Shown here in pieces: positions 50,031 to 59,721 of a stretch of DNA of 64,000 bases. The stretch spans positions 186,001-250,000 of the forward strand of contig NZ_FRCW01000004.1 in the NCBI RefSeq assembly GCF_900143055.1. The letters are read 5' to 3'. Under the pieces are notes generated by a model. The model ran no database searches, was not told the origin of the DNA, and saw only the letters and a list, made by a program, of their open reading frames with translations. This DNA comes from Fibrobacter sp. UWR3. Its GTDB lineage: Bacteria > Fibrobacterota > Fibrobacteria > Fibrobacterales > Fibrobacteraceae. Position 1 is the stretch's first letter. The number at the start of each line of letters is the position of its first letter. The translations under genes were made by a program, and so were the position numbers.

Positions 50031-53000
50031 ATGACTAAGTCCATCGAAATCCGCGACGCGCACGAGCACAATTTACGCCATGTAAACCTTTCCATTCCCC
50101 GCGATTCCATCGTGGTGGTAACCGGCGTGTCGGGTTCGGGCAAGTCGAGCCTCGCCTTCGATACGGTGTTCCAGGAAGGTCAGAGGCGATTCGTGGAGTC
50201 GCTCTCGGCGTACGCGCGCCAGTTCATCGGCCGCATGAAACACCCCGAGGTGGAGAGCGTGCGCGGCATTTCGCCGACAATCTCGATTGACCAGAAGACG
50301 GTGAACCGTAACCCGCGTTCGACGGTGGGTACGGTGGTTGAAATTTTGGACCATTACCGTTTGCTTTTTGCCCGCCTCGGCGTGCCGCATTGCCCCGATT
50401 GCGGGCGAGTGATCCAGGCGCAGACGGTGGACCAGATTGTCGATAATTTGTATGTGAGTGACGAGGGCAAGCAGATTACGGTGATGGCCCCGATTGTGCA
50501 GGAGCGCAAGGGCGAATACCGCAAGGAACTGGCCGAACTCAAGGAAAACGGATTTGTGCGTGCCCGTGTGGACGGGACGATTTATCGCCTGGAAGATGTT
50601 CCTGCGCTTGTGCGTTACGAAAAACACACGATTGAAGCGGTGATTGACCGCTTGACGCTTGAACGCAAGAATATGAGCCGCCTGCGCGAGGCATTGGAAG
50701 GCGCACTGAAATTGACCGACGGGAAGTTGGTGAGTTTCTTGCTGTCGGCGGGCGGTTCTGGCAAGGATGGCGCCGGAGAGGCTGGTGCTGGAACTGTGCC
50801 GGGAAAGGACGGCGTCGAGGAGTACCGCCTGCAGGGTACACTGCTCGCTTGCCCCAAGTGCGGCATCTCCATCCCGGAACTGGAACCGCGGTTCTTCAGC
50901 TTTAATGACCCGAAGGGCCGTTGCCCCGCCTGTAAGGGTATGGGCGAAAGTTACAAGTTTGATTTGGACTTGATTATCCCGGACAAGACGAAGTCCATCA
51001 AGGAAGGCTGCATTGCGACCATCAAGAAGGACGACGGTACGCTGATTTTTAGCGACTTTGGCCGCCGCAACTTGAGGAACATTGCGAACGAGATGCATTT
51101 TTCGTTGGATACGCCGTGGAACAAGCTCAAGAAGGCGCAGCAGGATGCCGTCTTGTACGGCACGCCCAGCGAATCGGAACGCGGGATTATCCCCATTATG
51201 CAGGAACTGTGGGATATGTGGCATATTTTCCACTTCCGCAAGTACATGCAGATAGGCGTTTGCCCCGAATGCCACGGTACGCGAATCAACCGCACGGCGA
51301 ATGCGGTCACGTTCCATGGTGTGAATCTGACCGAGATGACGGAATGGTCCGTCGAGAAGTCGGTGAAATTTTTCAATAAGATTGACTTGTCCGAAAAGGA
51401 AAAGCGAATCGGCAAGGAGATTCTGAAAGAAATCCGCGGGCGTTTGAGTTTCCTCAATGCGGTGGGGCTGGGTTACTTGACTATTAACCGTAAGGCTTCT
51501 ACTTTGAGTGGCGGCGAGGCCCAACGCATTCGTTTGGCGAGCGCTGTGGGCGCCGGCCTGCAGGGCGTGCTTTACGTGCTTGATGAGCCGAGCATCGGGC
51601 TCCACCCCCGCGATAACGATAAACTGCTCGGGATGTTGGAACATTTGCGTGCGCAGGGCAATTCCCTGATTATTGTGGAACACGACGAAGACACCATGCG
51701 TCATGCGGACTGCGTGATTGACGTGGGGCCGGGTGCCGGCGTGGAAGGCGGTCGCGTGATTGCGGCAGGGACTGTCGAGGAGCTCGAAAAGAATAAGGCG
51801 TCGCTGACGGGTGCGTACTTGAGTGGCCGCAAGGCCATCGAGATTCCCGAAAAGCGCAAGAAGATTGACAAGAATACGCCGAAACTCAAGATTTGCGGTG
51901 CCGCTGAAAATAACCTCAAGAATATCGATGTGGAAATCCCGCTGGACGGCGCGCTAACGGTGGTGACGGGCGTGTCGGGCTCCGGCAAGAGTACGCTGAT
52001 TAACCAGATTCTGCGCCGCGAATTGGCCCGCGTGTTCTACAATTCCGAAGAGCCGGTCGGCAAGTTTGACCATCTGGAAGGCCTCGAGAATATCGACAAG
52101 GTAATTGAAATCGACCAGACGCCCATTGGCCGCACGCCGCGAAGCAACCCGGCAACGTACACGAAAATTTGGGACGATATCCGCGACCTTTTCGCCAGCA
52201 TGGAAGAAAGCAAGATTCGCGGTTACAGCAAGAGCCGATTCAGTTTTAACGTGAAGGGCGGACGCTGCGATGCCTGCGAAGGCGCGGGCGTGAAAATCGT
52301 GGATATGCACATTTTGCCCAGCGTGCAGGTGACTTGCGAAGTCTGCGGTGGCAAGCGCTTTAACGATGCCACGCGCGAAGTGTATTTCAAGGGCAAGAAC
52401 GTCTCCGAAATTCTCGATATGAGCATTGCCGATGCGGCGGAATTCTTCAAGGATATTCCGAAGATTGCAGAACCGCTGAATTTGCTTGTGGAAGTGGGCC
52501 TCGGCTACCTTACTTTGGGCCAGCCTTCGACAACGCTCAGCGGCGGTGAAGCGCAGCGCATTAAAATTGCTTCTGAACTGCGTCGCCCGGGTACAGGCAA
52601 GACGCTTTACCTGCTCGACGAACCGACGACGGGCTTGCATTTCGAAGATATCCGCAAGCTCATGGATTGCCTGAATCGCCTGCGTAGCCTCGGCAACAGC
52701 GTCGTGATTATCGAGCATAATCTGGACGTGATCAAGTGCGCCGACTGGATTATCGACTTGGGCCCGGATGCGGGTATTCACGGCGGTCGCGTGATTGCGA
52801 CAGGTACGCCGGAACAGATTGCGAAATGCAAGAAGTCCGAGACGGGTAAGTACCTCGCGCCGGTGCTTGCGAAAAAGCACGGCGAAAATCGGCATTTTGA
52901 CCGTACGCTTAAGGGCGGCGAAGACTTGTCGCTCGATATCGAGGTGCATGGCGCCCGCAAGCATAACCTGAAGAATATTGACGTGACGATTCCGCGTCAC

Positions 53001-55355
53001 AAGCTTACGGTGGTCACAGGCGTTTCGGGCTCCGGCAAGTCGAGCCTCGCGTTCCATACGCTCTTTAGCGAAGGCCAGCGCCGCTTTGTCGAGACGTTGA
53101 GCACGTATGCCCGCCGCTTCTTGGGCCGCCCTGACCACGGGAGCATCGATTCCATTTCGGGCTTGGCGCCTGCGATTGCGATTGACCAGAAGAGTGCAAG
53201 CAAGAGCCCGCGCAGTACGGTGGCGACCCTCACCGAAATTTATGACTACTTCCGCATTTTCTGGGCGAGGGTCGGCACCCCGCATTGCTTGAAATGCGGG
53301 AAGCCTGTGTCTTCGTACAGCGCGGGCGACCTGATGCAATACGCCTTCGACCGCGACTTGAACAAGAAAGTCACGGTTCTTGCCCCGTTCGAAATCAAGG
53401 ACGTGCTGAAGCTTTCCAAGATTCTCACGGAAAAAGGCTACCGCAAGGTTTACCTCGGCAATAAGCTGGTGGAACTTCCGCTGCCGAAAATCCCGACCCG
53501 CGAAAAGCAGTTGTTCGCTGTGGTCGATACGGTCGTGGTCAAGGAAGAAAACCGCGCCCGCCTGGTAGAAGCCTTTGAACGCGGCTACCGCGACGGTAAC
53601 GGAATCCTTTATGTGGAAGACGAAAAGGGTGGTCGCTTGGCCTGCTCCGAAAAGCCGGGTTGCCCCGATTGCGGTTGGTACATGGATTCGGCGCTGAATC
53701 CGAAGCACTTCAGTTTCAATACGCACTGGGGCGCTTGCGAAACCTGCCTTGGCCTCGGTCATTTTAAGGACGGCGAAGTCTGCCCCGATTGCCACGGCGA
53801 ACGCTTGAAACCGGAATATTTGGCGGTCCGCATCGGCGACAAGAACATCATGGACGTGAACCACATGAGCATCGCCCAGGCGCTCGAATGGTTCAGCAAC
53901 GAAAACTTCAAGCGCGACAATTTCGGGAAAGACAAGAATGCCGACGGCAAGATGACGGTCGCCGAACCTTTGCTCCGCGAAATTGTCGGGCGTCTCAACT
54001 TCTTGAAGGGAGTGGGCCTCGGCTACATCGGTCTTGACCGCGCGGGCGACACGCTCAGTGGCGGTGAATCCCAGAGAATTCGTCTCGCAAGCCAGATCGG
54101 TAGCGGCCTCGAAGGCGTGCTCTATGTGCTTGACGAACCCACGGTAGGCCTGCACGAAAGCGATACCGCCATGCTGCTCGATACGCTTTACCGCCTGCGC
54201 GATTTGGGTAACACGCTCGTGGTGGTGGAACACGACATGAAGATGATGCAGGCTGCCGACCACATTATCGATATGGGCCCGGCGGCGGGCGAGTTTGGTG
54301 GCGAGGTCGTTGCCGAGGGTTCTCCCGCACAGCTTTCCAAGCCTTACGCCTTACAGCAGTTCCCGCGTAGCGAGACTGTCAAGTACCTCACGCATACCAT
54401 CCCGATGGCGAACGAAATTGCGGCAAAGCCCATTACCGATTCTACGGAATTCTACGAGTTCGAAAAACTCAAGCACAACAATTTGAAGAATTTGTCTGTA
54501 AAGTTCCCGAAGGGCGCGATTAGCGTTGTCTGCGGTGTTTCGGGTTCGGGCAAGAGCTCCATGGTCATGGACGAAATCTACCCGCGCCTCAAGAAGAATT
54601 TTCAGGCACGCGGTCGCAAGAAGCAGAGCGGCGAAGTGTTGCTGGTGGACCAGAGCCCGATTTCAGGGACGCCTCGCAGCACGCCCGCCAGTTTCACGGG
54701 CGTGTTTGACGAAATCCGTAGGCTTTTCGCCAAACTGCCGCAAGCTAAGTTGAAGGGCTTCGATTATGGCCGCTTCAGCTACAACTTGGCTCGCGGCCGC
54801 TGCGAGGCCTGCGAGGGCCGCGGCGCCATCTCGGTGGAAATGCACTTCCTTTCGGACGTGTGGGAAGTCTGCGATGTCTGCGGCGGCAAGCGCTACAATC
54901 AGGAGACTCTCACCGTCACCTTCAAGGGTAAAAATATCGCCGACGTGCTCGACATGCGCGTGGCCGAAGCCTGCGAATTCTTCAAGGACCAGCCGAAAAT
55001 CCTCCCGAAACTGGAATGCCTGCGCGATGTGGGCCTTCCGTACGTAAAGCTCGGCCAGTCCGTGACGACCCTCAGCGGCGGCGAATCCCAGCGCCTCAAG
55101 TTGGCTGCGGAACTTGCCCGCAAGCCTGCCCAAGAAATGGTCTACCTGCTCGATGAACCGACTACCGGCCTCCACCTCAAGGATATCCAAATCCTCTGGA
55201 ACATGCTCCGCAAACTTTCTGCCCGCGGCGATACGGTCATCGTTATCGAACACCACCCCGATATCATCCGCCTCGCCGACTGGAAGGTGGAACTCGGGCC
55301 TGTCGGTGGCGAAAAGGGCGGATATTTGCTCGAAATGGGCGAAAATGCCCGCTAA
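50031..55355 (+). CDS. uvrA: Excinuclease ABC subunit A, double-length tandem fusion
   Basis: 1774 residues, about twice the usual 940. Residues 1 to about 955 are a complete UvrA: Walker A TGVSGSGKSS (31-40), zinc pairs, signature LSGGEAQRIRLASAVG, a second Walker A near 644 and LSGGEAQRIKIASELRRPG. From about 965 a second, shorter UvrA follows with its own Walker A motifs near 995 and 1500 and signatures LSGGESQRIRLASQIG and LSGGESQRLKLAAELA. So four ATPase sites in one chain, in effect a covalent dimer. UvrA finds bulky lesions and loads UvrB. Similar double-length UvrA is known in Chlamydia. The frame is intact throughout. Confidence 0.95.
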   Translation: MTKSIEIRDAHEHNLRHVNLSIPRDSIVVVTGVSGSGKSSLAFDTVFQEGQRRFVESLSAYARQFIGRMKHPEVESVRGISPTISIDQKTVNRNPRSTVGTVVEILDHYRLLFARLGVPHCPDCGRVIQAQTVDQIVDNLYVSDEGKQITVMAPIVQERKGEYRKELAELKENGFVRARVDGTIYRLEDVPALVRYEKHTIEAVIDRLTLERKNMSRLREALEGALKLTDGKLVSFLLSAGGSGKDGAGEAGAGTVPGKDGVEEYRLQGTLLACPKCGISIPELEPRFFSFNDPKGRCPACKGMGESYKFDLDLIIPDKTKSIKEGCIATIKKDDGTLIFSDFGRRNLRNIANEMHFSLDTPWNKLKKAQQDAVLYGTPSESERGIIPIMQELWDMWHIFHFRKYMQIGVCPECHGTRINRTANAVTFHGVNLTEMTEWSVEKSVKFFNKIDLSEKEKRIGKEILKEIRGRLSFLNAVGLGYLTINRKASTLSGGEAQRIRLASAVGAGLQGVLYVLDEPSIGLHPRDNDKLLGMLEHLRAQGNSLIIVEHDEDTMRHADCVIDVGPGAGVEGGRVIAAGTVEELEKNKASLTGAYLSGRKAIEIPEKRKKIDKNTPKLKICGAAENNLKNIDVEIPLDGALTVVTGVSGSGKSTLINQILRRELARVFYNSEEPVGKFDHLEGLENIDKVIEIDQTPIGRTPRSNPATYTKIWDDIRDLFASMEESKIRGYSKSRFSFNVKGGRCDACEGAGVKIVDMHILPSVQVTCEVCGGKRFNDATREVYFKGKNVSEILDMSIADAAEFFKDIPKIAEPLNLLVEVGLGYLTLGQPSTTLSGGEAQRIKIASELRRPGTGKTLYLLDEPTTGLHFEDIRKLMDCLNRLRSLGNSVVIIEHNLDVIKCADWIIDLGPDAGIHGGRVIATGTPEQIAKCKKSETGKYLAPVLAKKHGENRHFDRTLKGGEDLSLDIEVHGARKHNLKNIDVTIPRHKLTVVTGVSGSGKSSLAFHTLFSEGQRRFVETLSTYARRFLGRPDHGSIDSISGLAPAIAIDQKSASKSPRSTVATLTEIYDYFRIFWARVGTPHCLKCGKPVSSYSAGDLMQYAFDRDLNKKVTVLAPFEIKDVLKLSKILTEKGYRKVYLGNKLVELPLPKIPTREKQLFAVVDTVVVKEENRARLVEAFERGYRDGNGILYVEDEKGGRLACSEKPGCPDCGWYMDSALNPKHFSFNTHWGACETCLGLGHFKDGEVCPDCHGERLKPEYLAVRIGDKNIMDVNHMSIAQALEWFSNENFKRDNFGKDKNADGKMTVAEPLLREIVGRLNFLKGVGLGYIGLDRAGDTLSGGESQRIRLASQIGSGLEGVLYVLDEPTVGLHESDTAMLLDTLYRLRDLGNTLVVVEHDMKMMQAADHIIDMGPAAGEFGGEVVAEGSPAQLSKPYALQQFPRSETVKYLTHTIPMANEIAAKPITDSTEFYEFEKLKHNNLKNLSVKFPKGAISVVCGVSGSGKSSMVMDEIYPRLKKNFQARGRKKQSGEVLLVDQSPISGTPRSTPASFTGVFDEIRRLFAKLPQAKLKGFDYGRFSYNLARGRCEACEGRGAISVEMHFLSDVWEVCDVCGGKRYNQETLTVTFKGKNIADVLDMRVAEACEFFKDQPKILPKLECLRDVGLPYVKLGQSVTTLSGGESQRLKLAAELARKPAQEMVYLLDEPTTGLHLKDIQILWNMLRKLSARGDTVIVIEHHPDIIRLADWKVELGPVGGEKGGYLLEMGENAR

Positions 55356-55411
55356 ATGACCATAATCACGTACAACGTCATTATTAAGATATTATTTTTA
55401 TGTAACGAACT

Positions 55412-55434
55412 GGCGCCCGGACTTGTCCGGTGCC
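55412..55434 (+). other. Hairpin in the leader of the FGE-like gene
   Basis: GGCGCCCGGA, CTTG loop, TCCGGTGCC (one bulge, one G-T pair). No T-run, so more likely a leader structure than the uvrA terminator. Confidence 0.4.
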
Positions 55435-55459
55435 TATAGGTTTATCAACAGGAGATGTT

Positions 55460-57736
55460 ATGTCTTTTGCCCGTTTGCTACCTCTTTTGCTGTTGGTCCC
55501 GGCCCTCTCTTTTGCCGATGCCGACAAGAATTTCAAGGTTGCACCGAATCAGTTCTCGACCGGAAGCGTGGTCGAACCTGTCGCCAACATGGCCGTCGAG
55601 GCCAAGGGTGCCGCGATGGTTTCCCAGAAGCCGGTCTTCCCGCTCAAGAGCAATAACCTCTACTGGCGTCACAAGAAAGGCCCCAAGGAATACCAGTGGG
55701 TGCAGGGCCAGGTGAACTTCACGAATTTCAAGAAACTCCATGCCTTCAGTCTCGGACAGGCGCACCTGAACTCCTTCGAAGTCGCCCAGATGCGCTTCTA
55801 CGCCTCTCAGAACAAGAAGGCGTTCCAGGACGAAGACGACCTCTACTTCGACAAGTACTTCATTTACTCCCCGCGTGTGCCCAAGCTGTTCTTTATCAAG
55901 AACGGAAAGTGGCAAATCCTGAATGAAACGGATCTTCCGGGCGTAGCCGTCATCAAGAGCGACCGCAAGGATGTCTATGCCGCATTTGAAGATGCTCCGA
56001 CCAAGAAACTGCCCAAGGCGGTTTACCCCCTGCAGCCCGATACTTACGTGTTTATGTTCTCTGCTCCCGGTACGCTTCCGGTGGCCGATATCGGCGTTGT
56101 CAAGTCTGGTGAAGTGTTGGTGATGAAACCCCAGCTGGTGGCTATCGATGCAGATGCCAGCAAGGCTCCTGATCTTTCTGTCGGTATTTCTGACGTGAAG
56201 AAGACCAAGAATCTCGAAGAAACCGAAATCCTGTTTGACCAGTTTATTGCCGAACTGCAGAAGGTGGTCGACCTTGTCGACACGAACGAGTTTGTGAAGC
56301 TGTATCCGAAGATGAAGTCCGCTGAATCCGTGGGGCTCTACTCCGGCGAACCGAATTACGAAACCTACAGGTCCGCATATGAAGGCACTCGCATGAAGGC
56401 CAAGTCTGACTGGCTGAATTCTAACATGAAGGGCGTGCCCGAACTCAATACTGCGTTCAAGAAGAAGCTCGATAGCCTGCAGGCACTCCCGCTGCGCGGT
56501 TCTATGGCTCCCACGTCGTTCGAGCCGGTGACCGACAAGGTTGTCGAGGGCGAGGATTCTACAGCCGCGAAGATGAAGGCCGTCAGGTTCAAGTTTGGCA
56601 AGGACAAGGAACGTTTCGATTTTGCTTGGGAAGGTACTGCCAAGGGCCTGACCGCCGAAGAACTCTACAAGTTGTTCACCGAACATGCAAGCGAGGTGAC
56701 CGTCTATATTACCATCAAGCAGAACAAGCCTGTCTGGATTCGTAAGGACGGCGTTATTACGGGCCGTCACCACTACCGCTACACCCGCATCGAGTTTGAA
56801 TACCAGGGTAATAACATGGTTGGCCTGGGTGATTTCTCGCTCCCCGGCTACATTGTGGACGAACCGGAGGTGCAGGAATGGCTGAATCATTACGATGCCG
56901 AAGATATTGCTCTCCAGCAGGGTGCTGCCGCCGAGGCCAAGGCCAAGGCCGCTGCCGCTAAGGAATCCGCGAAGAACGACACCGTGTACGCGAAGGATGC
57001 CTACATGCCGGAATTCACCAAGATGAGCATTCCGCGCATTATCCGTGACAACACGTTCGGTGCCGTGGCGCTCATTGACTCGGGCATGTTCCGTTACCGC
57101 GGTAGCGTAGTCCGCCTGTCTCCGTTCGCCATCATGACGACCGAAATGACGCAGAAACTCTTTGACCAGACGATGCTCCGCCAGCAGGATTCTACCAAGC
57201 GCATCAAGGATCGCTCGTCGTTCAAGAATCCGTCCAAGCCGGTCCACAACATCACGTGGGACGATGCTCGCGCTGCCTGTAAGCTTTTGGGCGGCGACCT
57301 GCCGACTGAAGCCCAGTGGGAATTTGCCGGCCGCGCCGACAACAACGAAGGCGCCCTCTGGACAATCGACGAAACTGCAGACGTGGGCGACTACGCCATC
57401 TATCGCGAGAACTCTTACAAGATGGGCAAGAAGAGCCAGGCCTACGGCCCGCAGATGGTTGCTTCCAAGAAGCCGAATGCCTGGGGCATTTACGACATGT
57501 CCGGTAACGTTGCGGAATGGACCCGCGACAAGTACTTCATGTTCTCGTTCTGGGTGGAATCCTCTAACCCGACTGGCGCCATGATGGGCTTCTCGAAGGT
57601 GTACAAGGGCGGTTCCTGGAAGGACGGCGAATCTGCGCTCAACCTCACGAAGAGCGATGACGAAGACCCGAGATACTGGTCCGATGCAATTGGATTCCGC
57701 TGCGTATTCCCGCGCAAGCTGTTCGAGGGCCGTTAA
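55460..57736 (+). CDS. Exported protein with a C-terminal FGE-sulfatase-like domain lacking active-site Cys
   Basis: 758 residues. Signal peptide (MSFARLLPLLLLVPALSFA), about 500 residues of unrecognised sequence with an Ala/Lys helix near 495-515, then a C-terminal domain of about 220 residues of the formylglycine-generating enzyme type: FAIMTTEMTQKLFDQTM, PVHNITWDDARAACKLLGG, DLPTEAQWEFAGRA, WGIYDMSGNVAEWTRDK, VYKGGSWKDGESALNL and AIGFRCVF. The two catalytic Cys expected between GGSW and GFRC are absent, so it is probably non-catalytic. AGGAGA precedes the ATG; its stop overlaps the next start (TAATG). Confidence 0.82.
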   Translation: MSFARLLPLLLLVPALSFADADKNFKVAPNQFSTGSVVEPVANMAVEAKGAAMVSQKPVFPLKSNNLYWRHKKGPKEYQWVQGQVNFTNFKKLHAFSLGQAHLNSFEVAQMRFYASQNKKAFQDEDDLYFDKYFIYSPRVPKLFFIKNGKWQILNETDLPGVAVIKSDRKDVYAAFEDAPTKKLPKAVYPLQPDTYVFMFSAPGTLPVADIGVVKSGEVLVMKPQLVAIDADASKAPDLSVGISDVKKTKNLEETEILFDQFIAELQKVVDLVDTNEFVKLYPKMKSAESVGLYSGEPNYETYRSAYEGTRMKAKSDWLNSNMKGVPELNTAFKKKLDSLQALPLRGSMAPTSFEPVTDKVVEGEDSTAAKMKAVRFKFGKDKERFDFAWEGTAKGLTAEELYKLFTEHASEVTVYITIKQNKPVWIRKDGVITGRHHYRYTRIEFEYQGNNMVGLGDFSLPGYIVDEPEVQEWLNHYDAEDIALQQGAAAEAKAKAAAAKESAKNDTVYAKDAYMPEFTKMSIPRIIRDNTFGAVALIDSGMFRYRGSVVRLSPFAIMTTEMTQKLFDQTMLRQQDSTKRIKDRSSFKNPSKPVHNITWDDARAACKLLGGDLPTEAQWEFAGRADNNEGALWTIDETADVGDYAIYRENSYKMGKKSQAYGPQMVASKKPNAWGIYDMSGNVAEWTRDKYFMFSFWVESSNPTGAMMGFSKVYKGGSWKDGESALNLTKSDDEDPRYWSDAIGFRCVFPRKLFEGR

Positions 57737-58350
57737 TGCCTGAAAAAACATCCGTATCCGCTACGGAAGAACTCAAGAACGATACGCGATTCAAGTTTTT
57801 CCGCCGGATTATTTCTGCCCCGTACTTGCTGGCATTGCTCGGGCTCTTGCTGCCCCTGATGAATGTTTCTTGCGCCGAGAAGGTGATTGCCGAACCCTCG
57901 TTCTATGAGGTTGCGACAGGCGCCGACTTGCGCGAAACCTTGAAGGAACCTGCGAAGGGTTACCTCCTGAAGATGGAGAAAGATAACCCGAAGGCGCTAG
58001 ACCGCTTCCGCACATCGATGCCCGAATTCCCGAAGCTCCAGCCGATGCCGGTGCTGTTCGGGATTGTTGCCGCTCTTGTGCTTGCTGCTGTGTTTGCTTG
58101 GTTCACTCCGCTCGGGTCACTTACCCTCGGGATACTTGCGATGTGCGCCTTGTGGGCTCTGCTTGCCCAGATGGGTTCGATATGCGCGAATATCGGAATG
58201 CAGGTGTTGCAGGTTGAACCTGGTCATGGCATCTATGCGGCATCCGTGCTAATCCTGATTGGAACCGCGATGAATCTCGCGGCGATAATCCGCCCGATTG
58301 TGGTAGAGGTGAAGGCGAAGCGCGCGGTGAAGAATGCCGTTGGTCAATAG
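57736..58350 (+). CDS. Membrane protein, partner of the FGE-like protein
   Basis: 204 residues: hydrophobic segments at about 29-46 (YLLALLGLLLPLMNVSC), 107-123, 126-147 and 163-185, with a soluble loop of about 55 residues after the first. I do not recognise the family. The 1-nt overlap with the preceding gene suggests a joint role, with the loop on the outer side next to the exported FGE-like protein (inference). Confidence 0.72.
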   Translation: MPEKTSVSATEELKNDTRFKFFRRIISAPYLLALLGLLLPLMNVSCAEKVIAEPSFYEVATGADLRETLKEPAKGYLLKMEKDNPKALDRFRTSMPEFPKLQPMPVLFGIVAALVLAAVFAWFTPLGSLTLGILAMCALWALLAQMGSICANIGMQVLQVEPGHGIYAASVLILIGTAMNLAAIIRPIVVEVKAKRAVKNAVGQ

Positions 58351-58381
58351 CTATTGGTCAATGGTCATTGGTTATTTATAG

Positions 58382-58418
58382 CCGCTCGTTCATCCTGGAC
58401 ACAACGTGTCACGAGCGG
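58382..58418 (+). other. Nested hairpin between converging genes
   Basis: CCGCTCGT (58382-58389) pairs with ACGAGCGG (58411-58418) around GACAC/GTGTC (58398-58410). Flanked by low-complexity ATTGGTCAATGGTCATTGG and AACTAATGACTAACAACTA stretches. No T-run. Confidence 0.55.
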
Positions 58419-58469
58419 TTATATACAAGCGCTTGAACTAATGGCCAACAACTAATGACTAACAACTAA

Positions 58470-59567
58470 TTACACGTTAAACAGGAAGTACATGATGTCG
58501 CCATCCTGTACCAGGTAGTCCTTGCCTTCGGTGCGGACGAGGCCGGCTTCCTTCGCGGCATTCCAGCTGCCGTGCTTCAGGAAGTCTGCGTAGCTCAGCG
58601 TTTCTGCGCGGATGAAGCCGCGTTCGAAGTCCGTGTGGATGACGCCTGCGCACTGCGGTGCCTTGTAGCCCGCGTGGAACGTCCAGGCGCGGCATTCCTT
58701 TTCGCCTGCGGTAAAGAACGTGCGGAGTCCGAGAATCTCGTAGCCCTTGCGCACCACGGCGTCGAGGCCCGATTCCTTCATGCCGAGTTCCTTCAGGAAT
58801 TCAGCCTTGTCGGCAGGTTCCATCGCAGATAGTTCTTCTTCGATCTTCCCGCTAATCACGATGACTTCGTGGCCGTTCTTGGCGGCGTAATCCTTCAGCT
58901 GGTCCACATAGGCGTTGCCCGTGAGGATGTCGTCTTCCTTCACGTTCGCGCAGTAGAACAGCGGCTTTGCGGTGAGGAGGCCCAAGTCCTTCACGATGCC
59001 TTCCATCTCTTCGCTGTCGTGCATCACGGTGCGTGCGGCCTTGCCCTCTTCCATGGTCTTCTTCAAAAGTTCGCAGGCGGCAAGGCGTGCCTTCGCTTCG
59101 GCGTTGCCGGTGCGGGCGCTCTTCGCTTCGGTGGAAAGTCGCTTCTCGACGGTGTCGAGGTCCTTCAGGATGAGCTCGGTCTCGATGACTTCCACGTCAC
59201 GCACCGGGTCCACGGAGCCGCTCACGTGCACGATGTTCTCGTCGTCGAAGCAGCGGATGACTTCCATGATGGCTTCGCACTCGCGGATGTGGGTGAGGAA
59301 CTGGTTGCCGAGGCCTTCGCCCTGGGCGGCGCCCTTCACGAGGCCGGCGATGTCCACGAATTCCGTAACGGCGGGGACGATGGACTTCGGGTTGTAGACC
59401 TTCACGAGTTCGTCGAGGCGGCTATCCGGCACGCTCACCATGCCCACGTTCGGCTCGATGGTGCAGAACGGGTAGTTCGCGGCCTCGGCTCCGGCGTTGG
59501 TGATTGCGTTAAAGATGGTGGACTTGCCTACGTTCGGGAGGCCTACGATACCGCATTTGAAACCCAT
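58470..59567 (-). CDS. ychF: Redox-regulated ATPase YchF (OLA1 family)
   Basis: 365 residues: P-loop GIVGLPNVGKSTIFNAIT (6-23), the switch region FVDIAGLVKGAAQGEGLGN, VIRCF, and the C-terminal TGS domain with AGYKAPQCAGVIHTDFERGF and ALSYADFL-type sequence (AETLSYADFLKHGS). YchF binds ATP rather than GTP and associates with ribosomes. Full length. On the minus strand CGGAG lies before the ATG, and the leader holds the stem ACCCGCG/CGCGGGT (59597-59619). Confidence 0.95.
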   Translation of the reverse strand: MGFKCGIVGLPNVGKSTIFNAITNAGAEAANYPFCTIEPNVGMVSVPDSRLDELVKVYNPKSIVPAVTEFVDIAGLVKGAAQGEGLGNQFLTHIRECEAIMEVIRCFDDENIVHVSGSVDPVRDVEVIETELILKDLDTVEKRLSTEAKSARTGNAEAKARLAACELLKKTMEEGKAARTVMHDSEEMEGIVKDLGLLTAKPLFYCANVKEDDILTGNAYVDQLKDYAAKNGHEVIVISGKIEEELSAMEPADKAEFLKELGMKESGLDAVVRKGYEILGLRTFFTAGEKECRAWTFHAGYKAPQCAGVIHTDFERGFIRAETLSYADFLKHGSWNAAKEAGLVRTEGKDYLVQDGDIMYFLFNV

Positions 59568-59670
59568 GATAATCTCCGGTTTGATTTGCGCGGATAACCC
59601 GCGCTCTTTGAACGCGGGTAAATTTAGAAAGAAAACCTATATCAGGGCGAGTGATTTGTCGCAAATGCGG

Positions 59671-59718
59671 GTGTAAAATAAGGCTGCTTTGCAGGTACAA
59701 AATCGGGCTGCTTTGCGG
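59671..59718 (-). repeat. 24-bp tandem repeat after the alcohol dehydrogenase
   Basis: 59671-59694 and 59695-59718 agree at 19 of 24 bases; each contains GGCTGCTTTGC (minus GCAAAGCAGCC). On the minus strand it starts four bases after the stop codon, like the AAAGTAGCCCGA repeat at the VanZ stop. Confidence 0.65.
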
Positions 59719-59721
59719 GCG

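Noticed and set aside
50031-55355. Possibility that the double-length uvrA is an assembly error or a lost stop
   Set aside because: The two halves differ clearly in sequence, the joining region is in frame, and double-length UvrA exists in Chlamydia.
55460-58350. GldK-GldL of a type IX secretion or gliding system
   Set aside because: The membrane partner has four hydrophobic segments with a loop, not the GldL layout of two spans and a cytoplasmic coiled coil, and no gldM or gldN follows.
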